A program made the position numbers and the translations under genes. This document shows, in pieces, positions 8,540-17,001 of a DNA stretch of 64,000 bases (the first letter of the stretch is position 1; each line of letters opens with the position of its first letter). The stretch comes from Glaciecola sp965660815 (GTDB lineage Bacteria > Pseudomonadota > Gammaproteobacteria > Enterobacterales > Alteromonadaceae): NCBI GenBank assembly GCA_965660815.1, contig CBFIBG010000023.1, positions 1 to 64,000 on the forward strand, in the 5' to 3' direction. A model generated the notes under the pieces. It ran no database searches, had not been told where the DNA came from, and saw only the letters and a program-made list of their open reading frames with translations.

Positions 8540-9805
8540 ATGAATTTAACTGATCTAAAAAGTAAACCTATTAGCGAGCTTGTAGCCTTAGCCGAGAGCA
8601 TGGGCTTAGACAACCTCGCCCGAGCTCGAAAGCAAGACATTATCTTTTCAATACTCAAATCCCACGCAAAGGGTGGTGAGGATATTTTTGGCGATGGTGT
8701 GCTAGAAATTCTACAAGATGGATTTGGATTTTTAAGATCTAGCGATTCATCTTATCTCGCTGGTCCAGACGATATTTATGTATCGCCAAGTCAGATCAGG
8801 CGTTTCAACCTGAGGACTGGTGATACCATAGCCGGAAAGATTCGCCCTCCAAAAGACAGCGAAAGATATTTTGCGTTGTTAAAAATCCGCGAAGTGAACT
8901 TCGATAAGCCAGAAAACTCACGTAATAAGATCTTATTTGAAAACTTAACGCCTCTCCATGCTGAGAATCGTTTAAGAATGGAAAGAGGCAATGGAAGCAC
9001 AGAAGATATTACTGCTAGGGTACTCGACCTTGCTTCCCCAGTAGGTTGTGGTCAACGTGGACTAATAGTGGCGCCGCCGAAAGCGGGTAAAACACTTCTT
9101 TTGCAAAATATTGCTCAATCAATTGCAGCCAATCACCCAGAGTGTGTGCTGATGGTACTTCTAATTGATGAGCGCCCAGAAGAAGTTACTGAGATGCAGA
9201 GATTAGTGCAAGGAGAGGTCGTTGCCTCTACTTTCGATGAGCCGGCCAGCAGGCACGTTCAGGTAGCTGAAATGGTAATTGAAAAGGCCAAAAGATTAGT
9301 TGAACACAAAAAAGATGTCGTAATTTTACTCGATTCGATTACTCGATTGGCCCGTGCTTACAATACGGTGATCCCATCTTCTGGTAAAGTCTTAACGGGT
9401 GGTGTAGACGCTAATGCATTGCACAAACCAAAGCGCTTCTTTGGTGCGGCTCGAAATGTCGAAGAAGGTGGGAGCTTGACCATAATAGCGACCGCGCTGA
9501 TAGACACTGGGTCTAAGATGGATGAAGTTATTTACGAAGAGTTCAAAGGCACCGGTAATATGGAGCTTCACTTGAATCGGAAAATTGCGGAAAAACGAGT
9601 ATTCCCAGCCATTGATTTCAATCGTTCTGGTACTCGTCGAGAGGAACTATTAACCAGCCAAGACGAATTGCAGAAAATGTGGATACTACGAAAAATTGTT
9701 CACGAAATGTCAGAAATCGACTCTATGGAGTTTTTGATAAGTCGACTCTCCATGACCAAGACAAACAATGAATTTTTCGACAGTATGAAGCGCCAAAAAG
9801 GCTAA
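8540..9805 (+). CDS. rho: Transcription termination factor Rho
   Basis: Rho is the hexameric RNA-dependent ATPase that terminates transcription. The 421 residues show the N-terminal helical domain and the primary RNA-binding cold-shock fold (GFGFLRS at 62-68), Walker A APPKAGKT at 178-185, the Walker B region VLLIDERPEEV at about 206-216 and the R-loop/arginine-finger region near RSGTRREE. Length and sequence match gammaproteobacterial Rho throughout, with no insertion. The ATG at 8540 starts the universally conserved MNLTDLK. A clean intrinsic terminator follows. Confidence 0.98.
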   Translation: MNLTDLKSKPISELVALAESMGLDNLARARKQDIIFSILKSHAKGGEDIFGDGVLEILQDGFGFLRSSDSSYLAGPDDIYVSPSQIRRFNLRTGDTIAGKIRPPKDSERYFALLKIREVNFDKPENSRNKILFENLTPLHAENRLRMERGNGSTEDITARVLDLASPVGCGQRGLIVAPPKAGKTLLLQNIAQSIAANHPECVLMVLLIDERPEEVTEMQRLVQGEVVASTFDEPASRHVQVAEMVIEKAKRLVEHKKDVVILLDSITRLARAYNTVIPSSGKVLTGGVDANALHKPKRFFGAARNVEEGGSLTIIATALIDTGSKMDEVIYEEFKGTGNMELHLNRKIAEKRVFPAIDFNRSGTRREELLTSQDELQKMWILRKIVHEMSEIDSMEFLISRLSMTKTNNEFFDSMKRQKG

Positions 9806-9836
9806 CGCTAACTCTAAAGCGCAAGTTTAGATAAAG

Positions 9837-9862
9837 ACCCAGTCATAGTGCTGGGTTTTTTT
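9837..9862 (+). terminator. Intrinsic terminator of rho
   Basis: The stem ACCCAG (9837-9842) pairs with CTGGGT (9851-9856) around an 8-base loop and runs into seven T residues. It lies about 30 bases after the rho stop codon. Confidence 0.8.
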
Positions 9863-9950
9863 ATGCTTATCCAACTGCGCTTTGCGGCATTATTTATTTT
9901 TTCTTTATCCGACTGTGCGCCAAGCTAGCTGAAAAATTAACAGCTTATAA

Positions 9951-9987
9951 ATAAAAATGCTGGGTACTAAAAAGTATCCCAGCATTT
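9951..9987 (-). terminator. Intrinsic terminator of the TonB-dependent receptor
   Basis: Read leftward, AAATGCTGGG (from 9987 to 9978) pairs with its complement at 9955-9964, followed by a T-rich run down to 9951. The stem extends further with one bulged base. It sits 25 bases beyond the receptor stop codon on the minus strand. Confidence 0.75.
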
Positions 9988-10012
9988 GGTTCTGTATGAA
10001 TCCTGAAATGGA

Positions 10013-13000
10013 TTACATTTTGTAAGTTGCACCTAAGAAGAATGTTCTTCCTCTAGGGCTAACCGGCCATGCTTCCTGAGTTGCAAATGGAATTTCATCG
10101 GTTACGTTGTTCACACCACCATACACAACTAAGTCATCGTTCAGTTCATAAGACGCGTTAATATCGTGAATTACTGTAGTACCGAAGAAACCACCTAACG
10201 ATCCGTTAGGACCAAATAGTGGAGTGCTATCATTTAAGCCAAGTACACTTTCTACTTCAGTAACCGCTTGGCGACTTTGGTAAGTCGTTTGCCAAGTCAC
10301 GCTGAGAGATTCTCGAGACCAATTAAACGAAATATTACCCGATGTTTCAGGCCTTTGAACTTCTTCAAGCTCTGGATTTACATCGTTTGGATCCGTTGGA
10401 TTAAAGAATAAATCGAGCGTGTCTTGTTGCGTGCCGACTAACGTAATACCAAAATCATTTTCTTCAACGCTAAATTGATACGCGACTGAGAAGTCTAAAC
10501 CATCTGCTTGTACCCTAGCAAAGTTGATTTCACCTGTGGTGAGGTCACTTAAACCACCGTCTGAACGTCGCTCAAATTGCTGACAAAATCCGACATTGGG
10601 GTAGTTTGCAGAGTCGAAACAGCCATCAAGAATGTCTGAAGCTGCTACAGCTGAAATTGCATCTTCAATTTCAACATCCCAGTAATCAAGGGTAATAATT
10701 AGACCTTCAACAAACGAAGGCGTGTAAACAACACCAAACGTTAAGGTTTCCGCAGTTTCTTCAATTAAGTCTGGATTACCACCTTCCGTCCCGGCGAAGC
10801 GAGCAGTGAGTGGATTCGCCCAAATATAGTCTCCATTAGCATCAAGAATTTCAGATGATGCGACCCCAGCTGCCTGTAATGCAGCGACACAGTTTGCTTG
10901 GCGAGACGAAGTGCCTGCTCCAATGTTTGCTGGGTCACACGGGTCTTCATTTTGGTTGATGGTAATTGGGAGCTGTGGATCAAATAGCTCAGTAATGTTT
11001 GGAGCTCTTACGGCTTCAGATATCGTACCTCGGAAATTGATATCCTCGACGGGACTGTATGCAAAACCGAATTTCCATGTGGTTGCATTGCCTATTGTCG
11101 AATAGTCAGATACACGAACAGCTGCATCAAGAGTAAACTCTTCAGCTAATGTACGGTCGAGCAAAATCGGCACTCGTACTTCAACAAATGCGTCAATTAC
11201 GTCGTATTCACCCTGAGTATTGAACTGCTGAACGTTATCAATACTTGTTAGTGAAAACAGCCACGGTGAGACTTCATTAACATTTTGACCCGCTGTAAAA
11301 GGTGTTCCTTCTGGAAGTATGCCAAGATCGACAGGGTCCAATTTGTTATCGCTGGATTCTTCGCGGTACTCTAATCCCGCTGCATAGCCAATATCCCCGT
11401 CTATAATACTGTCGAATGTATCAAACATACCTACTGCAGTTAATGTGAATACGGTTTGCTCTATGGTTAGTTCATCTTGCTTACGCACACTGATAAAGTC
11501 TTGAGCCTGTTGGCTGGCAGCAAACGAACCAAACGGGTTTAGAGGAGCACACTGACCGTCGCCCGGCGTAAATGAGTAATAGGTATCTGAGAAAAAGTTT
11601 CCATCTGCAAACCCATTACCAGCGGTGAAATAGTCTATTTCATAAGTAGCATTAGGGTCTAGATCAGAGCGACAAACTGGCGCACCGTCAGGACCCTCTA
11701 CTGCATCGATTGCCGAGAAGATTCTATCAATATATTGTTCTGTGTAACTTATTGTGTTGGTAAATCGACCATGATTAATAGCAAATTCGAGTGAGTGGTC
11801 AAGTGAATAATCCCATTCTAGGCCAGCAACAAATCGAGTCGTTTCACGCTCGTATACGGTTTCATCGTCGTCCCATCCGATCGCATCTTGGGTAAGTAAA
11901 AATCCACCTTGAGCGTCTGCTACGGGTTGTAGTTGCGCTGGAATGAATGCGTTATCTGGTAAGATAAATAGCGTATCGTAATATGAGTCGTATTCTTGAA
12001 AGTACTCAGTTTCAGCTTTAACATACTTGGCCTCAAAGAACCCTCTTAGCTCATCATTAAATTCGTAACTGCCATTTAAATTAAAGATTTGCTTATCGGT
12101 ATTGGGCATCAACGTATCGTTGTCGAAGTTAAACTTTGCGCCGCTTCCACCGCTACCTAACAAACCGTCGTAAGTTGGACCATTAGTATTTACCGCGACA
12201 GTTCCATCTGGATTAGTTATCCAGCAACCGGCAAGAAAACTGGAACGGCCCGCTCTTGATTCTTGACAGTCAGCAATGCCATTGTTGTTTACGTCAATAT
12301 AAGTGGCTTCTCTACTCGCGGTCCCGAAACCAGGTGCAACAGAACCTTCGTTAGACGATAACCAATAGCGCACATCGTCTGCTAAGATTCGTTCTGGACT
12401 CAAAGGATCATCAGGGTCAAAATCTGGATTGGGCACTACAGATGAGAGCCCGTTGTTTCTAGACCATTCTCTATCACCATGCAGAAGCTTGTCTTCTTTT
12501 TCTAACGACACAGTAAATACAATGTTGCCTTTATCGTTATCGAAATTTTTACCGAAAGCACCGTCAAAGGCAAATGTAGAACCGCCAGATTCTTCTGGAA
12601 CCGCACCTACTAAATTGAGTGACATACCTTCAAAATCGTCTTTTAGTATAAAGTTAACAACACCCGTTACCGCATCAGCACCATATACTGCAGACGCCCC
12701 ACCTGTTGTAACCTCAACGCTTTCTACGAGAGCTCTTGGAATTGAGCCAATGTCAACAGCTGAGGTACCTCTGAAACCAGCAACGTGCCGTCTTCCGTTT
12801 ACCAAGGTTAAGGTTCGCTCTCCACCAAGACCCCGTAGGTTCAGCGAGTTTGCACCTGTATCGCTATTTTCTGCAGTACTTGATGAAATGAGGGCAGGAA
12901 TATCGTTCACGATATCTGCTAAGTTTAACTCCCCAGATAATGCAATGGCTTCACTGTCGAGAGACTGCATCGGAACAGAAGAAGTCACATTTGGGTCTTT

Positions 13001-13159
13001 GGGTATCAGTGACCCTGTGACATTGATGACTTCAACAGCTTCTTCTGAACTGCTTTGGTTGTCTTGAGCAATTGCCGTTGTTCCTGTTAAACCCAGGGCG
13101 GTCGCAATACATACTGATATTGTTGAACGCTTTATATTTTTATGTGTGTTTTTAATCAT
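10013..13159 (-). CDS. TonB-dependent outer membrane receptor
   Basis: This is a large outer-membrane receptor of about 1048 residues. I place the start at the ATG at 13157-13159 because it begins a normal signal peptide (MIKNTHKN, hydrophobic core, cleavage near TAIAQ) and has a GAGG-type ribosome binding site just upstream; an earlier in-frame start at 13225 would add 22 residues ahead of the signal. The mature N-terminus holds a TonB-box-like EVINVTG, then the plug domain (ALSGELNLADIVNDIP, GLGGERTLTLVNGRR, SAVYGADAVTGVVNF) and the long barrel. It resembles Alteromonadales receptors with extended loops rich in Asp and Asn. The substrate is unknown. It ends in YKM rather than an aromatic residue, which is slightly atypical. 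Upstream DNA suggests sigma-54/NtrC control. Confidence 0.92.
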   Translation of the reverse strand: MIKNTHKNIKRSTISVCIATALGLTGTTAIAQDNQSSSEEAVEVINVTGSLIPKDPNVTSSVPMQSLDSEAIALSGELNLADIVNDIPALISSSTAENSDTGANSLNLRGLGGERTLTLVNGRRHVAGFRGTSAVDIGSIPRALVESVEVTTGGASAVYGADAVTGVVNFILKDDFEGMSLNLVGAVPEESGGSTFAFDGAFGKNFDNDKGNIVFTVSLEKEDKLLHGDREWSRNNGLSSVVPNPDFDPDDPLSPERILADDVRYWLSSNEGSVAPGFGTASREATYIDVNNNGIADCQESRAGRSSFLAGCWITNPDGTVAVNTNGPTYDGLLGSGGSGAKFNFDNDTLMPNTDKQIFNLNGSYEFNDELRGFFEAKYVKAETEYFQEYDSYYDTLFILPDNAFIPAQLQPVADAQGGFLLTQDAIGWDDDETVYERETTRFVAGLEWDYSLDHSLEFAINHGRFTNTISYTEQYIDRIFSAIDAVEGPDGAPVCRSDLDPNATYEIDYFTAGNGFADGNFFSDTYYSFTPGDGQCAPLNPFGSFAASQQAQDFISVRKQDELTIEQTVFTLTAVGMFDTFDSIIDGDIGYAAGLEYREESSDNKLDPVDLGILPEGTPFTAGQNVNEVSPWLFSLTSIDNVQQFNTQGEYDVIDAFVEVRVPILLDRTLAEEFTLDAAVRVSDYSTIGNATTWKFGFAYSPVEDINFRGTISEAVRAPNITELFDPQLPITINQNEDPCDPANIGAGTSSRQANCVAALQAAGVASSEILDANGDYIWANPLTARFAGTEGGNPDLIEETAETLTFGVVYTPSFVEGLIITLDYWDVEIEDAISAVAASDILDGCFDSANYPNVGFCQQFERRSDGGLSDLTTGEINFARVQADGLDFSVAYQFSVEENDFGITLVGTQQDTLDLFFNPTDPNDVNPELEEVQRPETSGNISFNWSRESLSVTWQTTYQSRQAVTEVESVLGLNDSTPLFGPNGSLGGFFGTTVIHDINASYELNDDLVVYGGVNNVTDEIPFATQEAWPVSPRGRTFFLGATYKM

Positions 13160-13282
13160 ATTACTGCCTCTATGAGCACGTCTATTTAATGTGATGTTTA
13201 TGTGGTACCAACGTAAACTGACCAACGAAAGTGCTAACTACGCTGAAAAAACTCTGGTCTGTTATACACAGAGAAATTAATC

Positions 13283-13298
13283 AGCATACTTTATGCCA
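13283..13298 (-). promoter_or_regulatory. Sigma-54 promoter candidate for the TonB receptor
   Basis: Read leftward the sequence is TGGCATAAAGTATGCT. It has the essential GG and GC pairs at exactly the -24/-12 spacing of the consensus TGGCACGNNNNTTGCW and mismatches at the consensus C, G and one T. The implied start of transcription is near 13272, about 110 bases before the receptor ATG. Confidence 0.5.
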
Positions 13299-13361
13299 TT
13301 CGTACAAATCCAATCCCTACCGAGTCTAAACAGCCCTTCAATGGATCTCTAACAATATATT

Positions 13362-13399
13362 GCATTATATTAGTGCATGGCAAGGCATTAACTTGGTGC
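13362..13399. promoter_or_regulatory. Pair of NtrC-like enhancer sites
   Basis: GCATTATATTAGTGC (13362-13376) matches the Escherichia coli glnA NtrC site GCACTATATTGGTGC at 13 of 15 positions. GCATTAACTTGGTGC (13385-13399) matches it at 12 of 15. The site centres are 23 bp apart and lie about 97 and 120 bp upstream of the predicted sigma-54 start, a normal enhancer distance. Confidence 0.5.
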
Positions 13400-13669
13400 A
13401 GAATAAAATGTTGAGTTTGTGCAAGGTATTATGTTTGAATCTCATACCCAGTGTGTTCCGATCTTTAGCATAAATTTGCGGGTAAGGCGATATTTACGGC
13501 GTTTTTGCATTAAAAAAGCTTATTGTTAGTGAAACTTTTCAACTATTGTGGTCTTTGTATTGATTGTAAGATTTAAAAACAGGTCGAGAACACACTACTA
13601 TTTATGTGTACCATTACTGTTTATGGACTAAAAAAGGGTGAAAGTATCGCGCTTTTATCAGCAATCATA

Positions 13670-13675
13670 TATAAT
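13670..13675 (+). promoter_or_regulatory. Likely -10 box of purEK
   Basis: A perfect TATAAT is followed by the GC-rich discriminator CTCGCGC. It lies 77 bases before the purE start. No convincing -35 box stands 17 bases upstream. Confidence 0.45.
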
Positions 13676-13751
13676 CTCGCGCTTTTCTTGTGATGAATGC
13701 AAGATATCTATGCATTCTGTCTTACTTAAAACAAATTATTGAGAGAACACA

Positions 13752-14240
13752 ATGGCAAAAGTGGCAATTGTTATGGGATCAAAGTCTGATTGGCCAACGA
13801 TGCAAAAGGCCGCTGTGATGCTTAAAGAATTGGGCGTATCGTTTAAAGCCCAAGTCGTATCAGCACATAGAACGCCTAATCTATTAGTTGAGTTTGCTGA
13901 GTCAGCAGATGCTAATGGTTATCATGTAATCATTGCTGGTGCAGGTGGAGCAGCGCACCTACCAGGCATGATTGCCGCCCATACGCACTTGCCAGTATTG
14001 GGCTGCCCAGTAAAATCAAGTCAATTAAACGGATTGGATTCTTTGCTTTCGATTGTACAAATGCCAAAAGGGGTCGCGGTAGGTACACTGGCCATTGGTG
14101 AATCTGGTGCTGCGAATGCGGGACTGTTGGCGGCCCAAATAATTGGGCTGGGATCGCCTGACGTGGCGCAGAAGGTCAAGCAGTTTAGACAAAAACAAAC
14201 TGACACTGTCATGAGTAATCAATCATTGGAGCTTGAATGA
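13752..14240 (+). CDS. purE: N5-carboxyaminoimidazole ribonucleotide mutase PurE
   Basis: PurE moves the carboxyl group of N5-CAIR to make CAIR in purine synthesis. The 162-residue protein carries the substrate loop GSKSDWPTM (9-17), the catalytic motif SAHRTP (37-42) and AGGAAHLPGM (about 65-74), all typical of class I PurE octamers. The ATG at 13752 follows a GAGAG ribosome binding site. The stop codon overlaps the ATG of purK by four bases (ATGA), so the pair is translationally coupled, as in Escherichia coli. Confidence 0.97.
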   Translation: MAKVAIVMGSKSDWPTMQKAAVMLKELGVSFKAQVVSAHRTPNLLVEFAESADANGYHVIIAGAGGAAHLPGMIAAHTHLPVLGCPVKSSQLNGLDSLLSIVQMPKGVAVGTLAIGESGAANAGLLAAQIIGLGSPDVAQKVKQFRQKQTDTVMSNQSLELE

Positions 14241-15382
14241 AAGTATTAGTTCTTGGTTCTGGTCAATTGGCTCAAATGATGTATTTAGCTGCTGCTCCAT
14301 TAGGTGTGGACGTTAAAGCCATTGATGTGTCAAATAATAATGTGGTCAACCCAATCAACAAAGAAGCCTTTAATCACGACTTAGCCGTTGCTATGGAAGA
14401 TGCTGACGCTATTACCGTTGAATTTGAACACATACCAGAATCATTGCTCGACTTAGTTCATCAAACTGGGAAATTACATCCTAATATTCGATCCATCTTA
14501 GCCGGTGGCGATCGTGTTCGAGAAAAAAAGCTGTTGGAGTCCCAGAACATACCAAATTGTGATCATTTAATAATTACTAGCCATGAGCAGCTAGAAAATG
14601 TCATTTCAGAATTAGGTGAAAGAGTCATATTTAAGTCCAGTCGCGATGGATATGATGGATATGGTCAGTGGAGAATGACCAAGGCCGTTGATTTAGATGA
14701 GCTTCGAGCAGTATTCGCTGGATTAGACCTGAATAAAGTACCTCTAATTGCCGAAAAAATGGTTGACTTTGAGCGTGAGATATCTGTTATTGGAGCAAGA
14801 GACAAAAGCGGTAACGTTCGAATATACGACATAGCAGAAAATTTGCATTATCAAGGGCAGTTGCATGTTTCTATCGCCCCAGCGACTAATCTCAATGAAC
14901 ACATAGTGAATAAGGCTCACAGCATATTCACCAAAATATCACAAGCATTGGACTATGTTGGCGTCTTGGCGGTGGAATTGTTTCAAACTAACGATAATTT
15001 ACTTGTGAATGAAATTGCCCCTAGAGTCCATAATTCGGGCCATTGGACGCAAGATGGCTGCGAAACATGTCAATTTGAACAACACATAAGAGCGGTTTTG
15101 GATTTTCCTTTAGGTAGTACAGCAACATACAGTGTGACAGCGATGGTAAATATTATCGGGTGTACACGTTTCAGTCGTGATTTAATAGCGATAGAAGGGT
15201 GTAACTTGCACTGGTACGGCAAGACGTTGCGGGAAAAAAGGAAAATGGGACATATTAATGTTGTTGCTGACTCGTACGAGGCGTTGTCTGAAAAACTCGA
15301 GTTGTTAATGGAATCCCTTCCAAGCGATTATTTCCCAATGGTACCCGGTGAGATTAAGCGTTTAAAGCACCTAAATAGTTAA
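14237..15382 (+). CDS. purK: N5-carboxyaminoimidazole ribonucleotide synthase PurK
   Basis: PurK is the ATP-grasp enzyme that joins AIR, bicarbonate and ATP to make N5-CAIR, the substrate of PurE. The N-terminal Rossmann-like loop LGSGQLAQMM is at 6-15. The ATP-grasp core follows, with the glycine-rich SSRDGYDGYGQW near 135-146 and the metal and ATP residues in EIAPRVHNSGHWT near 257-269. At 381 residues it is slightly longer than the enteric enzyme. It overlaps purE by four bases. No terminator is evident after it. Confidence 0.97.
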   Translation: MKVLVLGSGQLAQMMYLAAAPLGVDVKAIDVSNNNVVNPINKEAFNHDLAVAMEDADAITVEFEHIPESLLDLVHQTGKLHPNIRSILAGGDRVREKKLLESQNIPNCDHLIITSHEQLENVISELGERVIFKSSRDGYDGYGQWRMTKAVDLDELRAVFAGLDLNKVPLIAEKMVDFEREISVIGARDKSGNVRIYDIAENLHYQGQLHVSIAPATNLNEHIVNKAHSIFTKISQALDYVGVLAVELFQTNDNLLVNEIAPRVHNSGHWTQDGCETCQFEQHIRAVLDFPLGSTATYSVTAMVNIIGCTRFSRDLIAIEGCNLHWYGKTLREKRKMGHINVVADSYEALSEKLELLMESLPSDYFPMVPGEIKRLKHLNS

Positions 15383-15518
15383 ATACATCACACAGAGATT
15401 TCAATGATCACTTACTAGGTCAGATTAGACGAACCTCGTCTTAGATATTATTTAATATTTTACAAATCCTTTACATCGTTTGTTAAGTATATAAACACTA
15501 AAAATTACAGGCGATTTG

Positions 15519-15674
15519 ATGTTCATTTTAAACCTAGCGGTAGCTATTTTTACATTTTCAATTTTTCTCGCTATCATAGGATTAGTCACTTACGCAACTT
15601 ATGGCGTGTGGGCGGCCGCACTGCTCAGTTTTGTTTTTATAATTCGATACTTGTGGTACAAAATCGTCGGTTAG
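15519..15674 (+). CDS. Small hydrophobic membrane protein (51 aa)
   Basis: A 51-residue reading frame starts with ATG at 15519, preceded by a weak CAGG ribosome binding site, and ends with TAG at 15672. It reads as two membrane segments (MFILNLAVAIFTFSIFLAII and AAALLSFVFIIRYLWY) joined by a short polar turn, with a basic C-terminus. It stands alone between purK and the copper chaperone gene. I do not recognise the family. Its clean start, hydrophobic pattern and lack of rare-looking codons suggest a real gene. Confidence 0.45.
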   Translation: MFILNLAVAIFTFSIFLAIIGLVTYATYGVWAAALLSFVFIIRYLWYKIVG

Positions 15675-15753
15675 TTATAAAAATCGAAGAGCAGACACTG
15701 AAAGATTAATTAGCTACTTACATAAACACCTTTTTGATAGTAGGTTATTGATA

Positions 15754-16275
15754 ATGAAAACAGTCTTTTGCAATTTTCCGATCTTATCATCGAGAATTCT
15801 ATTTTTATTTTTGTTAGCAATTCTGCCGTCTGCCAGTCATGCTCATGACCATAGTGACGACAAAATGTCGCACAAAGCCAAGGTAACAGATGCTTGGGCC
15901 AGGGCCACTTTTGCTCTTGCTAAAACTGGTGCCGCGTACATGGAAATTGAAAATACTTCAGACAGTAGTGTTCGTTTAATTTCTGTCAGCGTCTCTGATG
16001 ATGTCGCGTCAACCGCTGAATTACATCATACGAAAATGGTGAACGATATGATGCAAATGCAGCAACTTGAAGACGGCGTTCTGCTAGCGGCGGGAGAAAA
16101 AGATTCGTTCGTTCCAGGTGGCAAGCACATTATGCTGATGGGCCTGTCCGGCCCATTGAATGAAGGCGAGTCTGTGGATATTACCCTTAACTTTGCTGAC
16201 GGTTCATCAAAGACACACTCGTTTAAAATTCTAGACAAGCGCATTGCTTCTGATGCATTGCACAAACATCACTAA
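15754..16275 (+). CDS. PCu(A)C family periplasmic copper chaperone
   Basis: This 173-residue protein has a signal peptide (cleavage near SHAHDH) and a cupredoxin-like PCu(A)C domain. The copper ligands fit the family pattern H-M...M...H-M: ELHHTKM and DMMQMQQ in the middle and GGKHIMLMGL in the C-terminal half. Relatives deliver Cu(I) to the CuA or CuB sites of cytochrome c oxidase or take part in copper handling. His-rich tails at both ends (HAHDHSDD and HKHH) may also bind metal. I choose the ATG at 15754, which follows AGG at 15742-15744; a TTG two codons upstream is less likely. No Sco or oxidase gene is adjacent. Confidence 0.88.
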   Translation: MKTVFCNFPILSSRILFLFLLAILPSASHAHDHSDDKMSHKAKVTDAWARATFALAKTGAAYMEIENTSDSSVRLISVSVSDDVASTAELHHTKMVNDMMQMQQLEDGVLLAAGEKDSFVPGGKHIMLMGLSGPLNEGESVDITLNFADGSSKTHSFKILDKRIASDALHKHH

Positions 16276-16408
16276 CCTTTAAGCTTGATAGATAGACAAT
16301 CTTCCATCATAGATTAATAACAGAACTCATTCGTTGTTTTTGAGTCTTGTTTTAAGGTGCTCGTACTTTAGATTCTGGCTTTTGTTTCCTCTTTACATAA
16401 TCGCTACT

Positions 16409-16425
16409 GTAAAATTTGATTTTAC
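16409..16425. repeat. Short inverted repeat upstream of the Dps-like gene
   Basis: GTAAAA (16409-16414) and TTTTAC (16420-16425) form a perfect 6-bp inverted repeat around TTTGA, about 95 bases before the Dps-like start. It could be an operator, but it matches no regulator consensus I know. Confidence 0.25.
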
Positions 16426-16517
16426 GATTAGATGCATCTGAAAAATCGTTTGGCTTTAATATCTTAAATAGTCCATCCTTTATCTACGTTAACTCACTCA
16501 GCAATTAAGGATTAAAC

Positions 16518-16985
16518 ATGTCAAACATTGATATTGGAATAGAAACAGCCGATCGAATTGAAATAGCAGAAGGGCTTAAAAAATTATTAGCCGATTCTTA
16601 CACATTGTACCTACAAACGCATAATTTTCATTGGAATGTAACAGGTCCACAATTCAGGGAATTGCATTTAATGTTCGAAGAGCATTACACAGAATTAGCC
16701 GTCGCGGTGGATGACATTGCGGAAAGAATTAGAACCCTTGGCGTTGCAGCTCCTGCTACATATAGATCTTTTGTCGAATTAAGCAGTATCAAGGAAGTGG
16801 ATGGCGTACCCCCTGCAAATGAAATGCTTACGATTTTATTACAAGGACATGAAGCCGTCGTTAAAACTTGTCGGAGAGTACTTAAGTTGTCGCAACAAGC
16901 GGATGACGAATCAACTTCTGCGCTAGTAGGCGATAGAATGCGAGTTCATGAAAAAACTGCTTGGATGTTACGCGCGACTCTATAA
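16518..16985 (+). CDS. dps: Dps-like ferritin
   Basis: Dps proteins form 12-mers that oxidise and store iron and protect DNA. This 155-residue protein keeps the inter-subunit ferroxidase pattern: H38, H50, E54 (Asp in Escherichia coli), D65 and E69, within FHWNVTGPQF and the following helix. The lysine-rich N-terminal DNA-binding tail of enteric Dps is absent, so it may protect by iron handling rather than by DNA coating. An AAGG-type ribosome binding site precedes the ATG. The next gene starts 17 bases after its stop, so the two may be co-transcribed. Confidence 0.9.
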   Translation: MSNIDIGIETADRIEIAEGLKKLLADSYTLYLQTHNFHWNVTGPQFRELHLMFEEHYTELAVAVDDIAERIRTLGVAAPATYRSFVELSSIKEVDGVPPANEMLTILLQGHEAVVKTCRRVLKLSQQADDESTSALVGDRMRVHEKTAWMLRATL

Positions 16986-17001
16986 ATATTACGGAGCCCG
17001 T

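Larger units (their letters stand above)
13160..13751. other. Divergent control region between receptor and purE
   Basis: This 592-base region separates two divergent genes. Leftward it carries a sigma-54 promoter candidate (13283-13298) and two NtrC-like sites (13362-13376 and 13385-13399). Rightward it carries a TATAAT box at 13670-13675 for purE. I see no protein gene and no PurR-type palindrome. Confidence 0.6.

Noticed and set aside
12429..13067. Long open frame antisense to the TonB-dependent receptor
   Set aside because: It is a shadow of the receptor's codon use, with low-complexity Ser/Pro composition and no start signal.
13400..13750. PurR-type box upstream of purE
   Set aside because: I found no palindrome close to the enteric PurR site in front of purE, purA or purT.
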